From Paenibacillus sp. FSL R5-0345 (lineage in GTDB: Bacteria; Bacillota; Bacilli; Paenibacillales; Paenibacillaceae): a stretch of 64,000 nucleotides of DNA. Below the pieces are notes generated by a model. The model searched no databases and had not been told where the DNA came from. It saw only the letters and a program-made list of their open reading frames with translations. The position numbers and the translations under genes were made by a program. The stretch lies in contig NZ_CP009281.1 in NCBI RefSeq assembly GCF_000758585.1, positions 6,386,001-6,450,000 on the forward strand, written 5' to 3'. Of this stretch, positions 1 to 7,790 are shown piece by piece. Within the stretch, counting starts at the first letter, position 1, and each line of letters opens with the position of its first letter.

Positions 1-272
1 CCGGCAGTTGTTATATTTTCCCCGAAGACAGAGTATTCCAGCTTCTTTCCTAGCTGCTTCTCCCAGTAGGAATAATGCTCAATCGGATAGGCACAGACCG
101 CCTTATCAGGGCCTCCATGATGTTTTAGATCCGCTTGACCATCTCCGACAAAACCGTTGGTATGTAACTGAACCGCTCCTTCTACAGGCATTTTATAAAT
201 CCCAGTCTCCAAAGGTTTTCCCCGATAATCCACTGTTACCGGGCGACCCACGTTAAGCGAGATGATCTCCAT
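1..272 (-). CDS. MOSC domain protein (partial, 3' end outside window)
   Basis: Only about the first 90 codons are present; the gene runs off the left edge. The protein begins MEIISLNVGRP and contains HTNGFVGDGQADLKHHGG, the Gly/Asp/His-rich signature of MOSC domains (YiiM-type and molybdenum-cofactor sulfurase C-terminal family), followed by the conserved FGEN. Such proteins handle a sulfur or molybdenum-cofactor-linked oxidoreductase reaction; the substrate cannot be read here. The ATG at 272 has a strong AGGAGG site just upstream. Its start overlaps the end of the upstream GNAT gene by 20 bases, so the two are probably translationally coupled. Confidence 0.85.
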   Translation of the reverse strand, partial: MEIISLNVGRPVTVDYRGKPLETGIYKMPVEGAVQLHTNGFVGDGQADLKHHGGPDKAVCAYPIEHYSYWEKQLGKKLEYSVFGENITTA

Positions 273-783
273 ATCCTTCTCCTCCTGTCAGCATGCAGCA
301 CATAAATATTTCATCCACATAACGACCGCCAAGATAAAACTCTTCCTGCAGACGTCCCTCTTCTACAAATCCACATTTACGATAAAAAGAAAGCGCTGAC
401 TCATTGCAGGATAATACGCGTAGACGAAGCTTCCGAATAGCATTTTCTGCGGCATGTTCCTTAATCGCCTCTATGAGCTGTCGGCCAATACCTAAGCGTT
501 GATAATCTGGATGGACAGCAATATAGACTTCGCACACATGCCTGTTGCTCTCCATTCGACTAGGACAACCAAACCCAACATATCCGCAAAGCTTGTCATC
601 CTTCAGCGCTACAAGTTGCGAACCCGGAGGAGCATTCAATAGGTAATCCTCTTGGGAACGCCACATTAAAGGCCCCGGGCTAGTGTGCTCCGTCCAGATC
701 AAATGATCCAGATGAATCAGTTCCCGCACGTCTTTAATCTCTGAGAACCTTATGATAAGCCTATCCTTATTGCTTAGTTTCAT
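253..783 (-). CDS. GNAT family N-acetyltransferase
   Basis: About 176 residues, the usual length for a stand-alone GNAT enzyme. The acetyl-CoA loop reads HPDYQRLGIGRQLIEAI (the Q/RxxGxG/A motif), and the later SALSFYRKCGFVEEGRL is the typical beta5-alpha4 segment of RimI/RimJ-like acetyltransferases. It should move an acetyl group from acetyl-CoA to an amine; the acceptor is unknown. An in-frame ATG at 834 exists, but the ATG at 783 has a GGGGTG site and starts directly before the conserved fold, so I prefer 783. It lies 20 bases upstream-overlapping with the MOSC gene and downstream of an MFS exporter, possibly one transcript. A small-molecule resistance role is only a guess from that context. 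Confidence 0.85.
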   Translation of the reverse strand: MKLSNKDRLIIRFSEIKDVRELIHLDHLIWTEHTSPGPLMWRSQEDYLLNAPPGSQLVALKDDKLCGYVGFGCPSRMESNRHVCEVYIAVHPDYQRLGIGRQLIEAIKEHAAENAIRKLRLRVLSCNESALSFYRKCGFVEEGRLQEEFYLGGRYVDEIFMCCMLTGGEGYGDHLA

Positions 784-853
784 ATAAGATGTACACCCCT
801 TGCCTTGCACCTCTATAGAATCACAGTAGATCACCTGAATCCACTATGCACAA

Positions 854-2074
854 CTATCCAATTGACCGCTCCAGTGAATTTCCTCGGCGGTTGATATACG
901 CATGAACAATAAAGAATCCTACGGATAGCAGTGCCATCGCACATGCCAACCATGCGGTAGGCGCTAAGCCTCCACTATCATACAATCTACCCATTAAGTA
1001 AGGCCCAATCACCCTTCCGACTGCCCCCATACCTCCACTAAGCCCTAAATAGAATGGAGCACTTCGACCTGCATGATCCGAAATAAAGGAAGGCATGGCC
1101 GGAGATATCAGCATTTCCCCAAGCGTAGCGAGCACCATCCCAAGCACTAGACCTGAATAAGTCGGCATCCATAAAAGAACAGCATAACCACCCAAATAAA
1201 ATAGAGCACTTACAGTCATTTGCGCTGTTGAGGTGGACGCGAACCAACGTTTAATCACCGTTACGAGCGGCTGGGCCGCAAAAATAAGAATACCGTTGAG
1301 CGTCCAGAGAAAACCATAAGTCTTCTTAGGCCAGCCCTCAGAAATAATGAACGGAGATACCCCTGTATTCCAGATAGAGTTCCCTAACAGTAGGAACATC
1401 GAGGCAATACCCATATAAAGATAAATCCGTGTATGTCCCATTAGCTTCCAGGTGGATTGTTTGTCAGGACCAGCCTTCTGGTGTTCTGTGATCTCCTGTG
1501 AAGAATCTCCTCCGACTTTCTTGAGATATACAAAAAAGAATACCGCAAATACCGCTGAAGTTATGCCGTTCATTACAAAGCTGAGCATATAAGAAATATC
1601 GGCCAAAAAACCACTTAACGCCGTACCCAGTGCTACACCAATATTATTAGCGACATAAATAACATTAAACAGCTCTCCGCGCTGCTTCGTAAAACGAAAG
1701 CCGATAAATGCCTGAATCGCAGGTAATGACAATGAATTAAAGAGTCCTACCAGTCCCATCGCGACCATAAATAACGTCCAGTTGTTACTTGCTGCCGGCA
1801 AAGTGAACAGTGCAAGTGCATTCATGCCCAGCGCTCCGACAATCAGCCGGTTAACGCCTACCTTATGATAGAGTGAGCCCCCGAGTAGTTGACCCACAAT
1901 CCCTCCAACTGATTGAATAAGAATCACTAATCCAGCATCCGACATGCTGCGTCCAAGCTCATCAAAAACATACATTGTAACCAGTGGCCACATCAGTGCA
2001 CTACCCGTTGCATTAATAAGGCTAGCAATTAAAAATATCTTAACTTCTTTAGGATAATTCTGTAAAAACTTCAT
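854..2074 (-). CDS. MFS transporter, drug-efflux type
   Basis: 406 residues with about 12 hydrophobic segments, typical of the major facilitator superfamily. The segment after TM2 (GGIVGQLLGGSLYHKVGVNRL) carries the MFS loop 2-3 pattern GxxxDR-like in degenerate form, and a hydrophilic loop near residues 190-210 separates the two six-helix halves. It probably exports a small molecule with proton antiport at the cytoplasmic membrane; substrate unknown. The ATG at 2074 is preceded by GGGGATG with the same spacing as the GNAT gene downstream. The GNAT and MOSC genes follow on the same strand with short gaps. Confidence 0.8.
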   Translation of the reverse strand: MKFLQNYPKEVKIFLIASLINATGSALMWPLVTMYVFDELGRSMSDAGLVILIQSVGGIVGQLLGGSLYHKVGVNRLIVGALGMNALALFTLPAASNNWTLFMVAMGLVGLFNSLSLPAIQAFIGFRFTKQRGELFNVIYVANNIGVALGTALSGFLADISYMLSFVMNGITSAVFAVFFFVYLKKVGGDSSQEITEHQKAGPDKQSTWKLMGHTRIYLYMGIASMFLLLGNSIWNTGVSPFIISEGWPKKTYGFLWTLNGILIFAAQPLVTVIKRWFASTSTAQMTVSALFYLGGYAVLLWMPTYSGLVLGMVLATLGEMLISPAMPSFISDHAGRSAPFYLGLSGGMGAVGRVIGPYLMGRLYDSGGLAPTAWLACAMALLSVGFFIVHAYINRRGNSLERSIG

Positions 2075-2361
2075 AAGTAGTGTACATCCCCTGTAATATA
2101 TGTGTCATTATTCCATCCAGTATTATCCCAAAACAGGGTTCAGGGCAAGCAGACGCATTGACGTGCTATCGTGATAAAGTCTTAGTACACTTTACCTCTT
2201 AATTAGGACTAACTTCAACCGTAGCTGAGAAAAAAGTAGCACCCGTTCCCATCTATTTATATTTTATAGTTGCTGCTGTCGTCCGTAAAGCAGACTAAAC
2301 AAAACGATGTGATTCGTTCTTGCAAAGTCGGGGTAATAGAGCCTAGAAACACTCCCCCTTC

Positions 2362-2421
2362 TAAAATCCGCCGTGCGTCCGAATCGTTCCCCCGAGCTCG
2401 GATACATCACGGCGGATTTTA
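2362..2421. repeat. 60-base imperfect inverted repeat (hairpin)
   Basis: Outer arms TAAAATCCGCCGTG (2362-2375) and CACGGCGGATTTTA (2408-2421) are perfectly complementary over 14 bases. Inner arms TCCGA (2378-2382) and TCGGA (2398-2402) extend the hairpin. It could be a bidirectional terminator or a small palindromic repeat element. It is distinct from the shorter terminator that follows. Confidence 0.75.
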
Positions 2422-2435
2422 TTTGTCTATAACAT

Positions 2436-2469
2436 CAAAAAGCACCCCTCGACTATGCTAAGGAGTGCT
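2436..2469 (-). terminator. Rho-independent terminator of the formate transporter gene
   Basis: On the minus strand AGCACTCCT pairs with AGGGGTGCT (one mismatch) around an 11-base loop, followed by TTTTT. It starts 14 bases after the focA-type stop. Confidence 0.75.
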
Positions 2470-2482
2470 CTATAAGATAGGT

Positions 2483-3310
2483 TTAGGCGTGTTTCTTTAC
2501 ACCGCTGCCGGACATGCTGTCCACGGATTGAATAGATGCTGGCTCTTTACGTAAGTAAGCCATCCAATAAGCTGCCGCAACAAAGATCGCACCGCCAGTC
2601 AAGTTGCCTAGCCATACCGGAACAAAGTTGTTGAAGTACTCTCCCCATGAAAAATAGCCTTCAAAAATAGCCGCCGGAATTAAGAACATGTTAGCTACAA
2701 CGTGCTGGAAGCCGATAGCTACAAAAGCCATCGTCGGGAACCAGATACCGAGGATTTTACCACTGAAGTTATCTGCTCCATAGGAGAGCCATACCGCCAA
2801 AGCTACGAGCCAGTTACAACCGATACCGGAAACAAATGCCGGCAAGAAGTCTGCCTCAAGCTTATGCCCTGCCATCTCTACTAATTTTTCCAGATACACA
2901 CCGTCAGAGGTTAAACCAACCACGTGACCAAAAAAGTAAGCTACAAACAAAGCTCCCGCTAAATTGCTCAGGGTAATCAATACAAGATTCTTAATAACTT
3001 CCCAGAAAGATATCTTCTTCGCCATAAAAGCAAGCGGCACAGCCATCATATTGCCTGTCAGTAGTTCTCCCCCTGCAAGCAATACTAGAATCAATCCAAC
3101 AGGGAAGACTGCTGCCCCAATAAAGTTAGCGATAGATCCCCATTCATGCGGTGCGCCAGCAATGACGCGAATATCCAGTAAAAATCCGAGCGCGATAAAC
3201 GCCCCTCCCAGAAAGCCCAGAATTAGTACGGTGCTTAAAGGATTGTGCGCCTTTTTTATGCCGTTCTCGACCGTGACTGCGGCAATCTGCTGCGGTTTAT
3301 TATAAGCCAT
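2483..3310 (-). CDS. focA: Formate/nitrite transporter (FNT family), FocA-like
   Basis: About 275 residues with six hydrophobic segments, the fixed length of FNT channels. Visible family features are LLAGGELLTGNMM after the third helix (the FNT signature region around G-x-L-x-T-x-N) and GIGCNWLVALAVWLSYGA, the second conserved G-x-x-x-N-x-L-V element. It should move formate, possibly nitrite, across the membrane. I use the ATG at 3310 because AAGGGG lies 9 bases before it; an ATG six codons further upstream has no site. It is followed by its own terminator and preceded by two GTGA-N6-TCAC boxes. An NADH oxidase and formate-THF ligase lie upstream, so formate handling linked to one-carbon and redox metabolism is the likely job. 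Confidence 0.85.
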   Translation of the reverse strand: MAYNKPQQIAAVTVENGIKKAHNPLSTVLILGFLGGAFIALGFLLDIRVIAGAPHEWGSIANFIGAAVFPVGLILVLLAGGELLTGNMMAVPLAFMAKKISFWEVIKNLVLITLSNLAGALFVAYFFGHVVGLTSDGVYLEKLVEMAGHKLEADFLPAFVSGIGCNWLVALAVWLSYGADNFSGKILGIWFPTMAFVAIGFQHVVANMFLIPAAIFEGYFSWGEYFNNFVPVWLGNLTGGAIFVAAAYWMAYLRKEPASIQSVDSMSGSGVKKHA

Positions 3311-3387
3311 GATTCCTATCCCCTTCATCTATTTACTTAAAATTTGTTCCTTTACGACCATTGTAGCGTGTCACAAAACACAATAAC

Positions 3388-3431
3388 GTGACAATTATCA
3401 CTTAATGAAAAACTAAGTGAAACTTTTCACT
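3388..3431 (-). promoter_or_regulatory. Two GTGA-N6-TCAC operators before focA (Rex- or FNR-type)
   Basis: Site A (3388-3401) is GTGA-CAATTA-TCAC and site B (3416-3431) is AGTGA-AACTTT-TCACT. On the minus strand a TTGACA (3441-3436) sits just upstream of site B, so site B would fall inside the spacer; the matching -10 is weak. Both sites fit the half-sites of Rex (TTGTGA-N6-TCACAA) and FNR/CRP proteins. Confidence 0.6.
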
Positions 3432-3523
3432 GACATGTCAAATTTAACGAAGCGCATCCATAATTACAATTGTAAGAATAGGCTCCATATTATTTTAAAG
3501 GTAAATAGTACCAGCATCAAACA

Positions 3524-3554
3524 TGAAAAAACCGAAGCCATGAATGGCTCCGGT
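3524..3554 (-). terminator. Terminator of the NADH oxidase gene
   Basis: On the minus strand ACCGGAGCCA pairs with TGGCTTCGGT (one G-U) around TTCA, followed by TTTTT. It begins about 30 bases after the nox stop. Confidence 0.85.
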
Positions 3555-3586
3555 CTACCCGACTATAATGTTCTTATGCAATTACG

Positions 3587-4954
3587 TTAAACGGTTACTG
3601 CCTCTTTACTTGGTACTGATGTCGGCAGCGCTTGAATTCCTACGGTGTTCAGGAAGTTCCAAGGCTTATTGTAATGAGGTTGGAAGAAGAAATCGATAAA
3701 GGCCAGCTGGTCGATTGTCATTTTATTTTGAATACATACAGATACGGTGTTGATCGATTGCGTCAAATCCATCTTGGACATAATTTGTGCTCCGACAATG
3801 CGGCGTGTAGCACGATCAAATACAACTTTTAATTGAACCTGTTCGAACGTTGGCATAAATTCTGGACGGTAGTTGTCAATAATCGTGGTAGTCTCTACGT
3901 CCATGCCTTCAGCCTTAGCCGCTTCTTCTGTAAGACCGGTAGCAGCGATATTATCTTCATAAATCTTAATGCCCGAAGTCCCTTGAGTGCCCATATATGG
4001 AATCGTCTCTGTCATCAAGTTACGTGCGACCAAGGTGCCCATCCGTACTGCGTTGGTTGCTAGTGGAATATAAGCGTGCTTCCCTGTAGGGTTGTAATGA
4101 ATCGCACAGCTGTCACCAGCGGCATACACATCTGGGCAACTAGTCTGCATATAGTCGTTGACCAAAATCGCACCATTTGGCAGCATATCCACCTGGCCTT
4201 TTAAGAGTTCAGTATTCGGACGGAAGCCGATGCAGAGAATAACAAGATCCGTCTCATGCTCTCCTGCGCTTGTGATAACCTTGGTAACTTTACCGCCTTC
4301 TCCAGCAAAAGAACTGACCTTCTCATTCAGTGCCAATTTAATGCCGTGATCCTTAAAGGATTGTTCGATTGGTGCAGTAAACTCTGGATCCAAATATTTA
4401 TTCAGAATGCGGTCTTCACCATCAATCAGCGTTACTTGCTTCCCATTCATTTGGAAGGCTTCCACCAATTCAACGCCGATATAGCCAGCGCCTACGACTG
4501 TGATTTTGTTCGCATGTTTAGCTTTTTCTATAATGGTGTTGGAATGTTCATAATTCTTGCAAAGCAAGACGCCTTCCAGCTCAAGCCCTTCGAGCTTCGG
4601 CACAACCGGCCATGATCCAGTAGTCATAATCAGCTTATCGTAGGTATCATTAAACTCCTGTCCAGTTGCCAAATTGCGAACACGCAGTGTTTTGGACTTC
4701 GTATCCACTTCGGTCACTTCATGACGCATGTTCGTCTTTACTCCGAGCTCTGCAAGCTTCTCTGGGGAAGAATAGAACAGTCCGTGCGGGTCTTTGACCA
4801 CTCCACCTACATATAAAGCAATGCCACAGGATAAGAAGGAAATATTATCATTACGCTCATATACCGTAATCTCAGCTTCTGGGTACAGTTGGGCAGTATT
4901 TACAATTGCGGCAGTTCCGGCATGGGTACATCCAATGACAGCTATTTTCATCAT
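3587..4954 (-). CDS. nox: FAD-dependent NADH oxidase / CoA-disulfide reductase family (water-forming Nox type)
   Basis: 455 residues. The N-terminal FAD-binding Rossmann motif is KIAVIGCTHAGTAA. Redox-active Cys43 lies in NISFLSCGIALYVGG, the position of Cys42 in streptococcal Nox. The NADH-binding motif is VVGAGYIGVELVEAF (around residues 150-165), and the second FAD motif VYAAGDSCAI comes near residue 275. The single active cysteine rather than a CxxxxC pair points to Nox or CoA-disulfide reductase; water-forming Nox is the better fit by overall similarity. It would reoxidise NADH with oxygen. The ATG at 4954 has AGGAGG 6 bases upstream. The promoter carries two Rex/FNR-like palindromes, consistent with control by NADH/NAD ratio or oxygen. 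Confidence 0.85.
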   Translation of the reverse strand: MMKIAVIGCTHAGTAAIVNTAQLYPEAEITVYERNDNISFLSCGIALYVGGVVKDPHGLFYSSPEKLAELGVKTNMRHEVTEVDTKSKTLRVRNLATGQEFNDTYDKLIMTTGSWPVVPKLEGLELEGVLLCKNYEHSNTIIEKAKHANKITVVGAGYIGVELVEAFQMNGKQVTLIDGEDRILNKYLDPEFTAPIEQSFKDHGIKLALNEKVSSFAGEGGKVTKVITSAGEHETDLVILCIGFRPNTELLKGQVDMLPNGAILVNDYMQTSCPDVYAAGDSCAIHYNPTGKHAYIPLATNAVRMGTLVARNLMTETIPYMGTQGTSGIKIYEDNIAATGLTEEAAKAEGMDVETTTIIDNYRPEFMPTFEQVQLKVVFDRATRRIVGAQIMSKMDLTQSINTVSVCIQNKMTIDQLAFIDFFFQPHYNKPWNFLNTVGIQALPTSVPSKEAVTV

Positions 4955-5040
4955 TTTCTTCCTCCTTCAAATGGACAACCTGGTTATATATTCGACTTGC
5001 TTGACTGACCAAATTAGATATCTGATCACCGATGAGTTAA

Positions 5041-5096
5041 TTGTGATTTATTTCACTTTATAAACTGATTATATTGTGATATTTATCACATTACAA
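5041..5096 (-). promoter_or_regulatory. nox promoter with two redox-type palindromes
   Basis: On the minus strand TTGTAA (5096-5091) and TATAAT (5073-5068) are separated by 17 bases. The spacer is exactly filled by a palindrome read on plus as TTGTGATATTTATCACA (5074-5090). A second one, TTGTGATTTATTTCAC (5041-5056), lies just downstream of the expected start point. Sites in the spacer and downstream of +1 argue for a repressor such as Rex rather than an FNR activator. Confidence 0.7.
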
Positions 5097-5233
5097 GTCT
5101 TTTCGCCTATATTCTCAGATTGTTCACAATTTTAAGCATTTTCCGTCACCGCTGCCGATGCGACCTCGTTAGCTTTGCCATGGGCGTAAGACATTATGTT
5201 CAGACCCCTCAGGATATACTTTCTTATAGCGCA

Positions 5234-5270
5234 CAAAAAAGGCTTCCCCCTAATCCAACAGGGAAAAGCC
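5234..5270 (-). terminator. Terminator of fhs
   Basis: On the minus strand GGCTTTTCCC pairs with GGGGGAAGCC around a 10-base loop and is followed by TTTTTTG. It lies 16 bases after the fhs stop. Confidence 0.85.
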
Positions 5271-5286
5271 TGATCATAAACCTAAT

Positions 5287-6921
5287 TTACACCAAACCGT
5301 GAATTTCGCCGTCCTCATCCATCCATAGTGCCTCAGCAGCAGGTTTAGCCGGTAGACCTGGCATCGTAACGATATTCCCCGTAATGACAACAGCAAACCC
5401 TGCACCGAGCGAAAGGGTGATATCACGGATACCTACGGTGAACCCTTCAGGCGCGCCAAGCAATCTTGGCTGGTCCGAGAAGGAATACGGTGTCTTCGCC
5501 ATACATACTTGAAGATCATTTAACCCAAGGCGCTCGATCACCGCCAGGCTGCGTTTAGCCGCAGGGGAAAAGTTAACCTCAGCACCACGGTAAATTTCGC
5601 GCACAATCTTAGTGATTTTAGAAGGAATGTCGAGTTCATCCTCATACAAAGGCGCAAAGCGCCCAGTGTCGCTATGCTCCAGAAGCTTCTTTAGTTCTGA
5701 AGCCAACTCTTGTCCGCCTGCACTACCTTCTGCCCACACCTTGGATATTGCCGCAGGAACGTTCAATCGGCGACAAGCCTCTACAACATCATTAATCTCT
5801 CCCGGGCTGTCACCTTCAAAATGATTAATGGCAACAAGGACAGGTACCCCAAATTTGCCGAGATTCTCTACATGCCGCTCCAAATTAGACAATCCAGATC
5901 GCAGCGCCGTCCGGTTCTCAGTTTGAAGCTCATTCTTAGGTACACCACCGTTATATTTCAAGGATTTCACCGTCACCACAAGCACTGCCGCTGAAGGGGT
6001 TAGATCGGCTTGCCGGCATTTGATATCCATGAATTTCTCTGCACCAAGATCCGCTCCAAAGCCTGCTTCCGTGACAACAACATCTCCCAGCTTGAGTGCG
6101 TAACGAGTGCCGATAACACTGCTGCAGCCATGGGCGATATTTGCAAATGGACCGCCGTGTACAATAACAGGGGTGCCCTCCAAGGTCTGTACCAGATTAG
6201 GTTTAACTGCTTCCTTCAGCAGGGCTGCCATCGCTTCAACTGCCCCTATTTGCTCTGCCGTTACAGGTTGTCCCTCTTGGTCATATCCAATCAAAATACG
6301 GTTTAGACGCTTTTTAAGATCGCTCAGATTATCGCATAAGCATAATACAGCCATAATCTCTGAAGCTGTCGTAATCTGGAATCCACTTTCCCGTACGGCT
6401 CCATTTCCATCTCCGAGCCCTGTCACGACATTCCGCAAACTGCGATCGTTCATATCCATCACACGTTTCCAAACGATGCGCTGTGGATCAAGACCCAGTG
6501 CATTGCCTTGGAAGATATGATTGTCAATCATCGCAGACAATAGATTATGTGCAGAAGTCACCGCATGAATATCGCCTGTAAAGTGCAAATTAATCTCATC
6601 TGCCGGAACGATCTGCGACTTACCGCCACCAGTGGCACCACCCTTCATTCCTAGGCATGGTCCGAGGGATGGCTCGCGTAAAGCAGCCACGGTCTTTACA
6701 CCTGCTGCGTTCAGTGCCTGTGCCAGCCCTATGGTGGTTAAGGTCTTTCCTTCGCCGGCAGGGGTGGGATTAACCGCAGTAACCAGCACCAGCTTGCCAT
6801 CTGGCTTGTTCTTCTTTTCCTCCCATAAGGACGGTGAAAGCTTACTTTTATATTTGCCGTATAGTTCCAGATGCTCTTCGCCAATTCCCGCTTGTGCCGC
6901 TACCTCTGTAATTAACTTCAT
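5287..6921 (-). CDS. fhs: Formate--tetrahydrofolate ligase
   Basis: 544 residues from the ATG at 6921, near the usual 550-560. The enzyme joins formate to tetrahydrofolate with ATP to make 10-formyl-THF in one-carbon metabolism. The phosphate loop TPAGEGKTLTTIGLAQAL is near residue 55, and LREPSLGPCLGMKGGATGGG and ADEINLHFTGDIHAVTSAHN are highly conserved active-site stretches; CMAKTPYSFSD is the usual C-terminal motif. An upstream in-frame start would add 15 residues with no ribosome site; GGAGGG lies 12 bases before 6921. It stands alone with its own terminator, next to nox and a formate transporter, and its promoter has a single TTGTGATAA half-site. Confidence 0.97.
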   Translation of the reverse strand: MKLITEVAAQAGIGEEHLELYGKYKSKLSPSLWEEKKNKPDGKLVLVTAVNPTPAGEGKTLTTIGLAQALNAAGVKTVAALREPSLGPCLGMKGGATGGGKSQIVPADEINLHFTGDIHAVTSAHNLLSAMIDNHIFQGNALGLDPQRIVWKRVMDMNDRSLRNVVTGLGDGNGAVRESGFQITTASEIMAVLCLCDNLSDLKKRLNRILIGYDQEGQPVTAEQIGAVEAMAALLKEAVKPNLVQTLEGTPVIVHGGPFANIAHGCSSVIGTRYALKLGDVVVTEAGFGADLGAEKFMDIKCRQADLTPSAAVLVVTVKSLKYNGGVPKNELQTENRTALRSGLSNLERHVENLGKFGVPVLVAINHFEGDSPGEINDVVEACRRLNVPAAISKVWAEGSAGGQELASELKKLLEHSDTGRFAPLYEDELDIPSKITKIVREIYRGAEVNFSPAAKRSLAVIERLGLNDLQVCMAKTPYSFSDQPRLLGAPEGFTVGIRDITLSLGAGFAVVITGNIVTMPGLPAKPAAEALWMDEDGEIHGLV

Positions 6922-7034
6922 GCTTGTATAAAACCCTCCTGCCGTTATTATCCTGCTGCAATCCACGCTTTATGCATATTTTGCATAGACATTACATTCT
7001 CTTCAAAGGATACATGGTCTCTGTAAAGCGTCAA

Positions 7035-7062
7035 GTATAATTTATCACAATAAAATTCAAGG
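7035..7062 (-). promoter_or_regulatory. Probable fhs promoter with a redox-type half-site
   Basis: On the minus strand CTTGAA is followed 16 bases later by TATACT. Between them lies ATTGTGATAA (7051-7042), matching one half of the palindromes found before nox and focA; the other half is degenerate. The promoter call is moderate, the operator call weaker. Confidence 0.4.
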
Positions 7063-7083
7063 CAGCTATTTCCTTATTCCTAT

Positions 7084-7133
7084 GTAAAAAAGAATCCCGT
7101 CGAGACTCGGCCAAAGACCGAGTTCGAAAGGAT
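7084..7133 (-). terminator. Terminator of the glutathione peroxidase gene
   Basis: On the minus strand an imperfect long stem joins ATCC..TTCGA..CTCGG to CCGAG..TCGA..GGGAT around TCTTTGG, followed by CTTTTTT. It lies about 37 bases after the stop. Confidence 0.75.
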
Positions 7134-7169
7134 ACTTCTAAAACAACAATTTATCAGACCTTAAGCGGT

Positions 7170-7646
7170 CTACAGTAAGGACTCAATATGTTCTGTCATC
7201 GTTTCTGGCGATTCCTTCGGCTCAACCCGAGCCACTACATTACCGCTACGATCAATAAGGAACTTTGTGAAATTCCAGCTAATATCGCTGCTGTCTCCAG
7301 TACCCGGCTGCTGCTCTTTTAAATAATTGAAAAGAGGACTGGCTTCCGGTCCATTCACATCCACTTTAGCAAAAACGGGAAAGGTAACACCATAATTAAT
7401 CTGGCAGAATTCTTCTGCCTCTTCACTTGTACCCGGCTCCTGACCCGCAAATTGATTGCAGGGGAATCCTAATACTACAAGTCCCTGATCCCTATACTGC
7501 TCATATAGCTTCTGGAGATCCCCATACTGCGGTGTAAGTCCGCATTTGCTGGCCGTATTAGCAATCAACAGCACCTTACCTTCATACTCCGTAAATGACA
7601 CTTCTTTACCCGAAGGTGTAACGCCGGAAAAATTGTAGATCGACAT
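7170..7646 (-). CDS. Glutathione peroxidase-family thiol peroxidase
   Basis: 158 residues from the ATG at 7646, the size of bacterial GPx proteins (BsaA/GpxA type). The peroxidatic cysteine is in NTASKCGLTPQYGDL, the second conserved element is LGFPCNQFAGQEPG, and the Trp/Asn of the catalytic tetrad lie in SWNFTKFLID. The last two elements carry the usual resolving cysteine and thioredoxin-fold surface, so the protein probably reduces peroxides with thioredoxin. AAGGGG precedes the chosen start; a start seven codons upstream has no such site. It is monocistronic, with terminators on both sides. Confidence 0.93.
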   Translation of the reverse strand: MSIYNFSGVTPSGKEVSFTEYEGKVLLIANTASKCGLTPQYGDLQKLYEQYRDQGLVVLGFPCNQFAGQEPGTSEEAEEFCQINYGVTFPVFAKVDVNGPEASPLFNYLKEQQPGTGDSSDISWNFTKFLIDRSGNVVARVEPKESPETMTEHIESLL

Positions 7647-7742
7647 CCTTATTCCCCTTCCTTCCATGTACTTAGACTACACTACGTATCTTACCCGAAC
7701 TGTAATAGAATGCAACTTATCGTCACTTTCTGTAATTACTAA

Positions 7743-7778
7743 GAAAAAAGCAGCCCTATGTATTTCTTAGGACTGCTC
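7743..7778 (-). terminator. Terminator of the VanY-like gene
   Basis: On the minus strand AGCAGTCCTA pairs with TAGGGCTGCT around a 9-base loop, followed by TTTTTTC. Confidence 0.85.
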
Positions 7779-7790
7779 TCTATAACACTG

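Larger units (their letters stand above)
2075..2482. other. Intergenic stretch with long inverted repeat and focA terminator
   Basis: This 408-base gap between the MFS gene and the formate transporter holds no convincing gene. It contains a 60-base interrupted inverted repeat (2362-2421) and the terminator of the formate transporter (2436-2469). A 63-codon open frame on the plus strand from 2270 lacks a ribosome site and has no recognisable product. Confidence 0.6.

Noticed and set aside
2270..2461. 63-codon plus-strand frame between the MFS and formate-transporter genes
   Set aside because: It has no ribosome site and runs across an inverted repeat.
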